This document shows, piece after piece, positions 34,738-45,908 of a stretch of DNA of 64,000 bases. The DNA comes from Magnolia sinica. Taxonomy: Eukaryota > Streptophyta > Magnoliopsida > Magnoliales > Magnoliaceae. A program made the position numbers and the translations under genes. The stretch is from positions 16,451,586 through 16,515,585 of the forward strand of contig NC_080589.1 of the NCBI RefSeq assembly GCF_029962835.1. The letters run 5' to 3'. The stretch's first letter is position 1. The number at the start of each line of letters is the position of its first letter. The notes beneath the pieces are model-generated. The model did no database searches. It was not told the origin of the DNA and saw nothing but the letters and a program-made list of their open reading frames with translations.

Positions 34738-35470
34738 TGGACCTTTCAAACAGTCAGTTCATTCATGCAAGAGAATGGGCCTTTCAAACAGTCGGCTCAT
34801 TCAACTTGTAAGGAAGTGGGCCTTTCAAACAGTCGGCTCATTCAACTTGTAAGGAAGTGGGCCTTTCAATTAACAGTCGGCTCACTTAGACATAAATGAG
34901 CCTTTCAAACAGTCGACCCGCTTAAGTAAGACAGTAGGCCTTTCAAACAGTCGGGTCACTCAAGCAATGAATGGACCTTTCAAACAGTCGGCTCGTTCAA
35001 GGAATAAGATGAGTCTTTCAAACAATTAACCCATTTTTAATAAGAGAATGAGTCTTTCGAACAGTGGTCCATTAAGCAAGAGAATGAGCCTTTCAAACAG
35101 TCGGCTCACTCAACTTGTAAAGCAGTGAGCCTTTCAAATAGTCGGCTCGCTTAGACATGAATGGGCCCTTTTAAACAGTCGGCTCATTCAAGCAATAAGA
35201 TGGGTCTTTCAAATAGTTAACACATTTCTAATAAGATAATAGACATTTCAAACAATCGGCTCATTCAACTTGTAAAGGAACAGGTCTTTCAAATAGTCGA
35301 CCCGCTCAAGTAAGACAGTGGGCTTTTCAAACAGTCAGCTCACTTAAGTAATGAATGTGTCTTTAAAAAAGTCAGCTCATTCAAGCAATAAGATGGGTCT
35401 TTCAAATAGTTAACCCATTTTTAATAAGAGAATATACCCTTCGAACAGTTAGTCCATTCGAAAATAAGAG
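34738..35470. repeat. 39-bp minisatellite with higher-order structure
   Basis: About 19 head-to-tail units of 36-42 bp, each starting near GGCCTTTCAAACAGTCGGCT and ending in a variable tail. Tails recur in order: AACTTGTAAGGAAGTGG, GACATAAATGA, AAGTAAGACAGTAG, AAGCAATGAATGG, AAGGAATAAGATGA, AATAAGAGAATGA; then a second series beginning AACTTGTAAAGCAGTGA and a third beginning AACTTGTAAAGGAACAG. So blocks of several units were duplicated together. The head is well conserved and the tail varies. Confidence 0.85.
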
Positions 35471-36850
35471 TGTCGTGTATGTATGATTATTATCATTCAA
35501 ATTTTGCAAGTAGCTAGTTTAGATATACATTTAAATAAGTGTCATGGTTAAAGGTTTATAAGCATGCATTACATAATATTTATTCTTTAAGCAAAAATTG
35601 GCATACCATATATATAAGTTTCCACAAAATCGGTATTGAGCATGTAATTAAATTTAATAACTATCGCAAATAATCATGAAAGCGAAGTCATTAATTATTA
35701 GGTAAAAATTAGAGTTGAACTAACACATGAGTTAACATGAAAGAGGAAAGCTCAGGAGGTAAAATCCTCACCTCTAAATTCGATTGAAATAGGTTTAACT
35801 CGGATCACCTCCACCAGGATGAATCCAACATGACTGAGAAACTAAATGAGGATAAAAAGGAAGATAGATGATTATTGTAAAACAAGGATTTAATAACTAA
35901 CATTCTTGTAGGAAGCTAATATAAAAGGTTTTAACTCGCCTTGAGGTGTGGTCTATTGATGTAACCTAAACTCAGCCCGACAACTCACCTGAGTTTGACT
36001 CGACAAGTGCAACAACCGCCCATCTGTCCAGCTAGGCCTGGACCAGGCCCAAACCCAACTTGACTCGGCTAGACTCGGTTTCAGCCGAGTCAACTCGACA
36101 GCCACCGGGCCCAAGCTCCCCTTCTCTCTCTCTCTCTTGTTTCTCTCCCTCCTCTTTTCCCTCTTTTTCTTCTTTTGTTTCTCTTTTCCTTTCTTCTTGC
36201 TGGAGCGTTCAGTAGAGCATGGACCAAACCAGCGAATGAGTCATGCCAACTCAACTTGGTGCAACAGTCACCGGCCCAACTCTCTCCCTTTCTCTCTCAC
36301 GTTCTTCCTTCTCTCTTCTGCTTTCTTTCTCTTTTCTTTATTTTGCATCGTCCAACAACTGTTGGACTAGACCAAGAACATACCCTGACCCAGCCTCTGT
36401 TGGCTCGACCCGAATTCGAGCTCGGCAGTAACCTTTTCCCGACTCAGCTCAGTACGGCAGCACAGTTGCACTCTCCATCTTATTCTCTTCTCTCCTTTTC
36501 TTCCCGGGCTTCCTAGATGGTTAGGTAGCTCGAGAAGTAACTGGACTTGATAAGACGATACAGACGTTGCGGCTTGATGTGCGACTTGTTATGTTGGATC
36601 AGCCAGACTGAAAGTTGCTGCCGGAGGGAACAAGCTTCTCTCCTTTTGAACTGCAGCAACTCGGGATAGGTCTGGACTCACCAAACTCAAGCTAAGGCTC
36701 GGCCCAGATACCCTACGCACACAAAAAACACAAACGAGTCACTTGTCTTAGTGCGACATGTGGATAACGACTCTCACTTCTTCTTCTTCTTCTTTTCTTC
36801 TTTTTCCCCTTTTTTTTTTTTTGGATGGGTTGCCCTAACAGGCACCCTTT

Positions 36851-37045
36851 GTCGTTGTATCCTGGAGGTCGATTGCTCTGGAAACCTATTGCACTTGGGA
36901 CGCTGTCCAAGGGGAGCAAATTCGATTTCAAGCCGAGTGACCCAGTCACGCCTCGACTCAATTCAATAAGTTCTTCTTTCTCAAAATTTTATTTTCCTTT
37001 TTTTATTATTGATTTTAATAGTCTATTTAATTCAACTAAATATTC
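36851..37045 (+). repeat. Truncated 5' LTR of the Copia element
   Basis: Matches 42246-42443 from GTCRTTGTATCCTGGAGG to AAATATTCCAA. The sequence to its left (CTT-rich, then GGATGGGTTGCCC) does not match the corresponding part of the 3' LTR, so the left LTR lost its U3 and much of R. Confidence 0.85.
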
Positions 37046-37086
37046 CAATAATCTTGAAATCGAATTTGTGTTGAATTACATAGACT

Positions 37087-37965
37087 ATGGCTACAGTAAC
37101 AATAAATGCTTCTGCTGAGTTAGCCAAAATCGAACCTTCGCTGGACAATCATTTAAACGGTGGAAACAGAAACTTATGTTCGCTCTGACCACCCTGAAAG
37201 TTTCATACATTTTATCTGAATCATTTACTATACATCCAGCAAATCAAACTGAAGTAACAGATGAAAATAATTGTAAAAATTATATTCTAAACTCTTTATC
37301 CAACGAACTATCTGATGTGTATGCTTCTTACGTGTTTGCTAAAGACATATGGACTACTTTGGAAAAGAAATACATATCAGAAGATGCAGGCGTTAAAAAA
37401 CATGCAATTGCTAATTTCCTTTATTATGAAATGACAGACGATATACCTGTCACAAATCAGATTCACGATTTTCAAAGTCTAGTTCGCGAACTATCGACAG
37501 AAGGAATTAAGTTGGATGAAGTGTTTCTGTCAGGAGCACTAATGGAAAAGTTACCGCCCTCATGGAAAGAATATAAGAATAGAATGCAACATAAAAAAGA
37601 ACGGCGTTTCTTTGGAAACCACTATCATACACATACGAATAGAGGAGGCCAATAGAATTAGGGACCAAAAAGAAAATAAAAATGAGATAGATTCAAAGGC
37701 GAATCTTATGGAATCAAATCAGGCAAATAATAAGAAAAATGGCAACTGTCATAAGTGTGGCAAACCTGGACATTATGCAAATGAATGCAGGCTCAAAAAG
37801 AAGAATGCAAACAATCAATTCAAGAAAAAAGAAAACTGCTACAACTATGGAAAGGCTGAGCATCATGTCAAAACCTGTAGGCTTAAGAGAAGTAAAGATA
37901 AGCCGCAGGCTAATCGTACAGAAACAGGCAATGAGTTTAATATGGTAGTAGCTGTAGTGTCATAA
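37087..37965 (+). pseudogene. Copia gag
   Basis: Begins MATVTINASAELAKIEP at ATG 37087; a one-base deletion near 37133 shifts the frame, and the protein continues as QSFKRWKQKLMFALTTLKV (from about 37142), the usual start of a plant Copia capsid (UBN2-type) domain that runs to about 37600. A second frameshift near 37600-37620 leads to the zinc knuckle CHKCGKPGHYANEC (37747-37788), which binds the RNA genome. A second knuckle, CYNYGKAEHHVKTC, has lost one cysteine. The frame ends at 37963-37965. Not translatable as one protein. Confidence 0.85.
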
Positions 37966-37979
37966 GTCTTCCTTGTAAA

Positions 37980-39290
37980 TATCTTGGAGTGGGTGCTAGA
38001 CACTGGTGCAATTAGGCACGTGTGTAAGGATCGTAGCATGTTTACCTCCTACCAAGTATTAGGAGATGATGAACAGGTGTTCATGGGTAATGCTAGAACG
38101 TTCTAGTTGTAGGGAAAGAGAAAGTACTTTTGAAACTCACTTTTGGAAAGACTCTAATGTTGAATGATGTCTTACATGTGCCCGACATTAGAAGAAACTT
38201 GGTCTTTAGTTCACTTTTCAATAAGGCTGGTGTCAAGTTAGTATTTGATTCAGATAAGCTTGTAATGACTAAGAATGAAACTTTTGTTAGTAAGGGATAC
38301 CGTAGCGATGGTTTATTCATTATAAATATATCCAATGATAATAATAAGAAGACATCCAGTTTTGTTTATATCGTTGAACCTTTTTATCTATGGCATAATA
38401 GATTAGGTTATGTGAATGTAGTATCTTTAAAGAAAACAAAAGGATTAGGTTTATTACCCAATATATCTAATGAAGGATTCGATAAATGTGAAACATGTGT
38501 CGAATCAAAATTCATTAGAAAACCCTTTAAACAAATAGAAATATCATCTGTTCTATTAGAGTTAATACACAGTAACTTAAGTGATTTTAGAAATCACATA
38601 TCTAAAGGTGGAAAAATATATTATATAACTTTTGTAGATAACTACTCTATGTTCACTAGAGTATATTTGTTAAGAAACAAAGATGAAGCTTTAAATGCTT
38701 TTTCTAAATACAAACTTGAAGTTGAAAATCAGTTAAATATAAAAATTAAAAGACTTAGAACAGATAGATGAGGTGAATATGAATCTTCTCAATTTAGAGA
38801 ATTATGTGAAAAGAATGAAATAGTTCACGAAACTATAGCTCCTTATACACCAGAACAGAATGGAATAGCAGAACATAAGAATCGAACTCTAAAAGAGATG
38901 ATGAATGTCATGTTAAACAATTCAGGCTTACCCTCAAATATGTTGGGGGAAGTAATTCTATCTGCTTGTTATATCCTAAATAGGATTCCTTATAAATCTT
39001 CTGAACTAACACCATATGAACTTTGAAAGAATCATGTTCCTAGTTATAAATATATTAAAGTGTGGGGGTGTCTTGCTAAAGTAGGATTGCCTGAAACTAA
39101 GAAAAGAAAGTTAGGTCCTAAAACGACCGACTGTGTATTTATAGGGTACGCACAAAATAGTGCGGCCTATAGGTTTCTAGTTTTAAAAACTAAGGATAAT
39201 ATTCTAGATCCTAATACAATTATAAAAGCTAGGGATGCAGAGTTCTTTGAAAATGTATTCCCTATGAAATTTAAATCTATAGGAATATAG
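37980..39290 (+). pseudogene. Copia protease and integrase
   Basis: Protease: WVLDTGAIRHVC near 37990-38025 with the catalytic D-T-G. The GAG-pre-integrase finger follows with LWHNRLGYV and CETCVESK (38385-38510); its second His is replaced by Tyr (usual GHV, here GYV). Integrase core: ITFVDNYSMF, LRTDR, then PYTPEQNGIAEHKNRTLKEM, so the D, D and E positions can be placed. A TGA interrupts the core just after LRTDR (38769-38771) and another TGA replaces a likely Trp at about 39024. The C-terminal part reads VWGCLAKV to the stop near 39288. Inactive. Confidence 0.88.
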
Positions 39291-39539
39291 GAAGTCAATG
39301 AATCAGATATTGCGTTTGCTAGTAAAAATGCTTATGAGAAAATAGCAGAAGAGATACAACTGAGAAGAAGTATTAGGGTTAGAAGAGAAACTAACCTAGG
39401 AGATGGTTTTTTCATCTTCTTCGCAGAAGATGATCCTACAACGTATACAAAAGCAATTAACTCTCCAGATGCAATCTTTTGGAATGAAGCAATAAATGAT
39501 GACTCAGAATCTATTATATTTAATAACACTTGGAAACTT

Positions 39540-41017
39540 GTAGACCTACCACTTGGAAACAAACCAATAGGCTGTAAATGGGTGTTTAGAAAGAAACTAA
39601 AATTAGATGGAATTATTGATAAGTTAAAGGATATGTTGGTAGCGAAATGCTTAAAATAAAAGGAATGAATGGATTACTTTGATACGTATTCCCCTGTAAC
39701 TAGAATTACGACTATCAGGGTCTTAATAGCGATAGCCTTCATATATAAACTGGTGAAACACCAGATGGACGTTAAGACGACTCTCCTAAATGAAAACTTA
39801 GAAGAAGAAATATATATGGAACAACCTAAGAGTTATAAAATATCAGATAAAGAAAATAAAGTATGTAAACTAATTAAATCACTATATGGTTTAAAACAGG
39901 CTCCTAAACAATGTAATAAAAAAATTGATAATGTTTTAAAATCAAATGGTTATCATATAAATGATGTAGATAGATGTATGTATAGTAAAAATTTTGGAAA
40001 TGATTATGTTATTATATGCCTTTATGTTGATGACATGCTTATTTTTGGAACTAATATTAAATTAGTTAATGCAACTAAGAAATTCATGTCATCTAAGTTT
40101 GACATGAAATACTTAGGAGAGGCTAGTGTAATTCTGGGTATTGAAGTAACTAGAAAAAATGGTGTTATTATATTATCACAATCTCATTACGTTGAGAAGA
40201 TATTGAGAAAGTTGAATTATTCTGACTGTTTACCTGTCAATACTCCTTATGATTATAGTGTGACTCTCATGAAGAATACAAAAAATAGTGTGTCTCAATT
40301 AAAGTATTCCAGAATAATTGGTAGCTTCATGTATCTAACAAACTGCACTAGACCAGACATAGCTTTTGCGGTAGAAAGGCTAAGTAAATATACACATAAC
40401 CCTGAAAAAAAGCATTGGAATACTTTATATAGGATTTTGAGATACCCAAAAGGCAGTATAGCCTATGGTTTACATTATAATGGTTTTCCTGTTATATTAG
40501 AAGGATATAGTGATGCTAATTGGATTAGTGATTCAAATGAGACAAAATCTACGAGTGGATATGTCTTCACTTTGGGTGGAAGAGCAGTCTCTTTGAAGTC
40601 TACCAGGCAGACATGTATCGCTCGGTCTACTATAGAATCCGAGTTTATTGCCTTAAAAATGGCTGGAACAGAAGCCGAGTGACTTAGAAATCTCTTTGCT
40701 GATATACCATTGTGGCCAAAGCCTGTATCGGTCATGTCATTCATTGTGATTATCAAGCAGCTATAGCAAAAGCAAAGAGTAAAATATATAATGGAAAAAA
40801 CAGTTATATTAGACTCAGACACAATATAGTGAAACACATGTTGCGCGATGGAGTCATATCCATTGACTTTGTGAGGTCAAAAAAGAATATAGCAAATCCT
40901 CTGACTAAAGGACTATTTAAATGGTTAGTCAATGATACATCGAAGGGAATGGGGCTGAGCCTAATATATGAGCTACCAGTGTCGGCAACCCAACCTATAC
41001 AAGTGGAGATTCCATGA
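39540..41017 (+). pseudogene. Copia reverse transcriptase and RNase H
   Basis: Reverse transcriptase (RVT_2): CKWVFRKKLKLDG near 39570, [16 protein letters not shown] at 39673, [31 protein letters not shown] and the catalytic box YVDDM (about 40024-40038). RNase [24 protein letters not shown] and [10 protein letters not shown], giving the D and E residues. Damage: TAA and TGA shortly before DYFDTY (39655-39667), a TGA after AGTEAE where Trp is usual (40680-40682), and a frameshift before the last part (VRSKKNIANPLTKGL, 40875-40920). The longest intact piece is 337 codons. Confidence 0.92.
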
Positions 41018-41518
41018 GATATGTTCAACCAGTAAACAACAAGACACGAGGTAGACGATTGCACTGAGTTATATGAGCCCCTTCTATGGTGTACAGTGCG
41101 AGCAGCAACGCAAAAGGATGAGTTTTTAGAACTCTTAATGGATCCATAACTATATATTTGATGGTGTATACAGTTGTTGCATACACTTGATGGAATTCAC
41201 CTATATGAGTGTGGAGGTGGAGGCCGCTTCCTATGAGAATCTAGGCGAATTCTCTAGAGCACTCATGAAATTCAGGTAATGGTGTATGGCCGAAACGCAC
41301 CGAACCGCAGAATCACTTGCAGAGGAAGAGTTGTGTGAGTGACATGTACGTGCGATCTACATTAAAAGGATTTAGGTTTAAGACTATGGTGTCACCTGAT
41401 TCCTGTAGACCTGTCTTGCTTACTCTAATGTCGATTCAAGTCTATGGTGACACCGACACCATTGCACAACTATTACGCTTTAATCAAAAAGAGTTTTATT
41501 TTAAAACATATGGGAGAT

Positions 41519-42445
41519 TGTTATATTTTGTTTTAAAATAGTATTAAAATTTGAATTTTCAAATTTTTGGTGATTTTCCTTCATTTTTGAAAAGTTGTGG
41601 TACTTTTAAATTGTGGATTTTGTCCCACATCGGATTTGACAAAATAAACTATCTTGTATATAAGATAGTCTTTTTGCCTAGAGCTTGAGCCCCTTTCATG
41701 GGGCATGTGAATTTGGTCCTATGGGGGGCTATGTCAATAGTTCTAATCTATGTTATTGACCACACACGTGCGCGCGCGCCGAGCCGAGCCGAGTTCGAGT
41801 TCGAGTCCGTGTGCGCGTGCGCGACGCGACACAACGGGATGGGCTAGGCTGGGCGTGGGTGCGGGTGCGGGTACGGTGTGAGTGTACTCGCGTGGGTGTG
41901 TGTATGGGTACTCGTAGAACTTTATGTGCGAGAGTATACTCGCACTTGCGCCTTTTCATTCTAAAATAGAGATGCATCCCTTCCGGTTGGTCGCCCCTGT
42001 TGGATTTAAACCCAACGGACCTAACCTTTTGTAAAAGGTGCTTATGCGCCACTTCGGAGTCTATATAAAGACTACCGATTCCAGTTTCAGATATACGAAA
42101 TTATTATCTCTCTTATAAAACTCTCTCTGATACGGTTTGAAAGAATTTTACTGAGTTCATCGCTGAGTCAACTTAGCACTTTCGGATTAAACTGCAAGTG
42201 GTTCGAGCCCGTGTACAGTGAGTGCACTGCTGGGACGGGGTCATAGTCATTGTATCCTGGAGGTCGATTGCTCTGGAAACCTGTTGCACTTTGGACGCTA
42301 TCCAAGGGGAGCAAGTTCGATTTCAAGCCGAGTGACTCAGTCACGCCTCGACTTAATTCAATAAGTTTTTCTTTCTCAAAATTTTATCTTCTTTTTTTGG
42401 TTCTCGATTTTAATAGTCTATTTAATTCAACCAAATATTCCAACA
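41519..42445 (+). repeat. 3' LTR of the Copia element
   Basis: Starts TGTTATATTTTG right after the purine-rich ATATGGGAGAT (41509-41518), ends AATATTCCAACA. It contains two promoter-like boxes: GTCCCACATCGG with TATATAAG 24 bp further on (41622-41664), and CTATATAAAG (42061-42070), the likely core promoter of the retrotransposon. A GC-rich stretch of alternating CG/GT (41760-41900) lies between. Confidence 0.88.
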
Positions 42446-43110
42446 ATAACTCCATCAAATCCCTTTGCCCCAAGGATGTATGGATGAAGAAATATCCATT
42501 GATACTACCTTAGCCAACTTGATGAGGCTAAGGTAGTGGGTGTGGCTGGGTGGATTTGACTTAGTTCTCAAAATTTACATGATCCAACATAGGAACCACT
42601 TAATTTATTGAGGCATTAATATGTGGGTTAATCTCCTAGTTTGGATCGTCTACCACGTGCTTTAAGGATGGCTGGCATTTTTATGGTTTTTAATGGGTTA
42701 ATATAATTTTTCAATCATTAACTTTAAGTTTTCCTTGTCGATTTGTTCTAAACCCCGCTTAAATGGATATTGAATGTCAAAGATCTATTAATCCACTCAC
42801 GGGGATGGTATGGGATTGCTTGAATATGATGAACATGGACAGTGGAGGGAATTAAACAATTATAATATATCGATTAGGGATATAAATAGGCTTTATTCAC
42901 ACCAAGGTACACCGAAGCCGGTAGAGTGGTATAGCACGTACTAGATGCTCCTCTTAAAATTTTTTTTTATAGATAATGACACATAGACACCTATGCTTTG
43001 GTTGAATTAAAAAAACTAAAGTTGCTTTTAAACTCCTTAAAATGTGCTTGAGTTTTGACTGACGGTGGTTATATAATTTCACATATTATATTGTATAATA
43101 ATGGTTAAGA
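42446..43110. other. No gene recognised
   Basis: AT-rich flank of the Copia element. No domain or clear repeat. Confidence 0.45.
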
Positions 43111-43570
43111 TGGTGAATCCACTTTAACCGTGGACTATACTGTGGGCCCCAACAATGATGCGGTTGTTTAATCAACGCCATCCATCATTCATGGACTGTA
43201 ATTTCGGGGTATGAGCCCAAAATGAAAAAGATGCAAATCTTAGGTGGATCCCACGTGAGTAAAAAAGTTATAATTAAATCCTACCATAAAAAAAATAAAA
43301 ATAGGGCCACTGTATTTCTTTTTATATCATCTAATCTATTAATTAGGTAACTTAGACCTAAATAGGCCTACTATATTTCTTTTTTTGCCATCGAATGTGT
43401 TTGGCACCCAAGAAGCTATCAGGGCCGGGCGTTCAATCCCTTCCATTTCCGGTCTACTTAATAGTTGGATCTGCCTCATATTTAGGCTCATCCCTTAAAT
43501 GGCCTCCCAAAATAGATAGATAAAGTTGATGTATCACATACATCATGATGGCCCGTAACTTTTGAAACTC
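43110..43570. repeat. Interspersed 'GTGGGCCC' family copy
   Basis: CTGTGGGCCCCAACAATGATG, GCCATCCATCATTCATGG, TATGAGCCCAAAATGAAAAA, TTAGGTGGATCCCACGTGAG, TAGTTGGATCTGCCTCATAT and ACATACATCATGATGGCCCG in family order. An internal GGCCTACTATATTTC / GGGCCACTGTATTTC doublet (43303 and 43362) shows a local duplication. Confidence 0.7.
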
Positions 43571-43639
43571 TAATGGAAAGGTGATGGTGAAGTGCCAGTG
43601 GGCTGCGACCCAAAACAAAAGAACTGATTAGGTGAGACC

Positions 43640-44560
<921 letters not shown>

Positions 44561-44701
44561 GCCGAGGACACCAACTCACCTAATCCACTCCCGAGGAGGG
44601 GATTTAGCTAATGATGTTGTCAGTTTGCAAGTGGTTGCTGGTAAGTGCTCTATGGGCCTTGCCCTGTGCACCTACCCACCCACCACCCACACACATATAT
44701 A

Positions 44702-45786
44702 GAGTAATGCTCACACACAATTAGTTGGACATTGCATTTTTGTCCAACTACCTATGCTTTTAATGAAAACTTTCTTCTTAATTAAGGTAAGTAAATGCTT
44801 TCATTGTATGCTAATTTTATTTTAGCATGGAAAAGCGGCCACGGCTTGGGTGAGTCCCATCATGGTGTTAATGTAAAATTAACCCTGACCATCACATATG
44901 ACACTCCACCTTAAATCAAGGTCTCAAAATTTATCCCCGTCGGTAGTTCAAGAGGACCACATGATTGGAATTAGTGTACGCAGAAAGGTTCACCATCCAA
45001 ACAGTTTCCCTTAGCGTGGCTCATATGAATCACATATGAACCTGATTTTTAGGACCTAGGCTTACTTTTGACGTGACATGTAATGGTTGGAATAGATTTC
45101 ACAGTTTCATCATGATTGTCCCTGTAAAAATCAAGGGTAGATGTCTATCTCCTAATTATTTTCATTGGTGTGGCCCATCTGTATCACGGGTTAGCTTGAT
45201 TTATTGGTTGTAGGCGTATTACTCAGGTATGTGTGTGAGATCCTCTCCGACCATTGGATGTGTAATAAAGTAATACGCCTACAACTAATAAATCAAGCTA
45301 ACTCGTGATTCAGATGGGCCGCACCGATGAAAATAATTAGGAGATAGACATCTACCGTTGATTTTTACAGGGACCATCATGATAAAACAATGAAATCTAT
45401 TCCAACCATTAGATGTCACGTCAAAAGTAAGCCTGGGTCCTAAAAATCAGGTTCATATATGATTCATATGAGTCACACTATAGGAAACTGTTTGGAGGGT
45501 GAACCTTTCCGTGTACGCTAATTCCAATCGCATGGTCCTCTTGAACTACAATGGGGATAAATTTTGAGACCTTGATCTAAGGTGGAGTGACATATGTGAT
45601 GGTCGGGGTTAATTTTACATTAACACCATGATGGGACTCACCTAAGCCATGGCCACTTTTCCATGCTAAAATAAAATTAGCGTGCAAAGAAAGCATTTAC
45701 TTACCCTAATTAAGAAGAAAGTTTTCATTAAATGCATAGCTAGTTGGAAAAAAATGTAATGTCTAACTAGTGTGTGAGCATTACTC
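44702..45786. mobile_element. Foldback element with ~520-bp arms
   Basis: Left arm 44702-45223 and right arm 45269-45786 are near-complementary over their whole length, separated by a ~45-bp loop. Termini GAGTAATGCTCACACAC and GTGTGTGAGCATTACTC. The arms differ by scattered substitutions and small indels only. It has no coding sequence. The left flank is a (CA)n/(TA)n tract (44685-44701). Its transcript would form a ~0.5-kb hairpin. Superfamily is uncertain; no clear target duplication. Confidence 0.88.
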
Positions 45787-45908
45787 ATGAGTAGTGCTCA
45801 CACACAACTAGTTGGACATTACATTTTCGTCTAACTAACTATGCATTTAATGAAAACTTTCGTCTTCTTAATTAAAGTAAGTAAATGTGTGTGTGTGTGT
45901 GTGTAAAA
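45787..45908. repeat. Partial foldback terminus and (TG)n
   Basis: GAGTAGTGCTCACACACAAC through AGTAAGTAAATG (45790-45886) repeats the first ~100 bp of the foldback at 44702, then ends in (TG)n (45886-45903). It sits between two larger family members, so three termini are stacked here. Confidence 0.75.

Larger units (their letters stand above)
34170..36800. repeat. LTR-like sequence related to the 57-61 kb solo LTR
   Basis: Starts around TTTAACGCCCCGG and continues with CCCGAGTATCTAACTCG and AATTCGAGTGTTAG, paralleling TGTAATATCCCG...GAGTTTATACTC...AATCGGGTGTTAA of the solo LTR at 56984. Later GGAGGTAAAATCCTCACCTC / AAATTCGATT (35756-35785) parallels GGAATAAAACCCTCACTTTG / GAATTCGAT (58353-58383). 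It is non-coding, with a minisatellite (34738-35470) and CT-rich tracts (36120-36185, 36280-36345). The right boundary is not visible; the Copia element begins near 36851. Confidence 0.5.
36851..42445 (+). mobile_element. Decayed Ty1/Copia retrotransposon
   Basis: 5.6 kb element: 3' end of the 5' LTR (36851-37045), gag, protease, integrase, reverse transcriptase and RNase H in Copia order, polypurine tract, full 3' LTR (41519-42445). The shared ~195 bp of the two LTRs differ at about 14-16 positions by eye, mostly transitions. The coding region carries several in-frame stops and at least two frameshifts. No initiator-Met PBS is recognisable after the 5' LTR. The 5' ~730 bp of the left LTR are missing, so no target duplication can be seen. 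Confidence 0.92.

Noticed and set aside
34696..34899. 67-codon frame across the minisatellite
   Set aside because: The 39-bp unit is a multiple of three, so open frames extend easily; the frame ends within the array and has no homolog I recognise.
34738..35470. CRISPR-like array of direct repeats
   Set aside because: Units are head-to-tail without unique spacers, the variable tails themselves recur, and the context is a plant nuclear genome. It is a minisatellite.
36137..36516. Overlapping Ser/Leu/Phe-rich frames (+)
   Set aside because: Produced by CT-rich tracts in LTR-like DNA; low complexity, no domain.
41600..41760. An snRNA gene after the GTCCCACATCG/TATATAAG pair
   Set aside because: The sequence about 25 bp after the TATA does not resemble U1-U6 or other snRNAs; it is LTR sequence. 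Kept only as a promoter observation.
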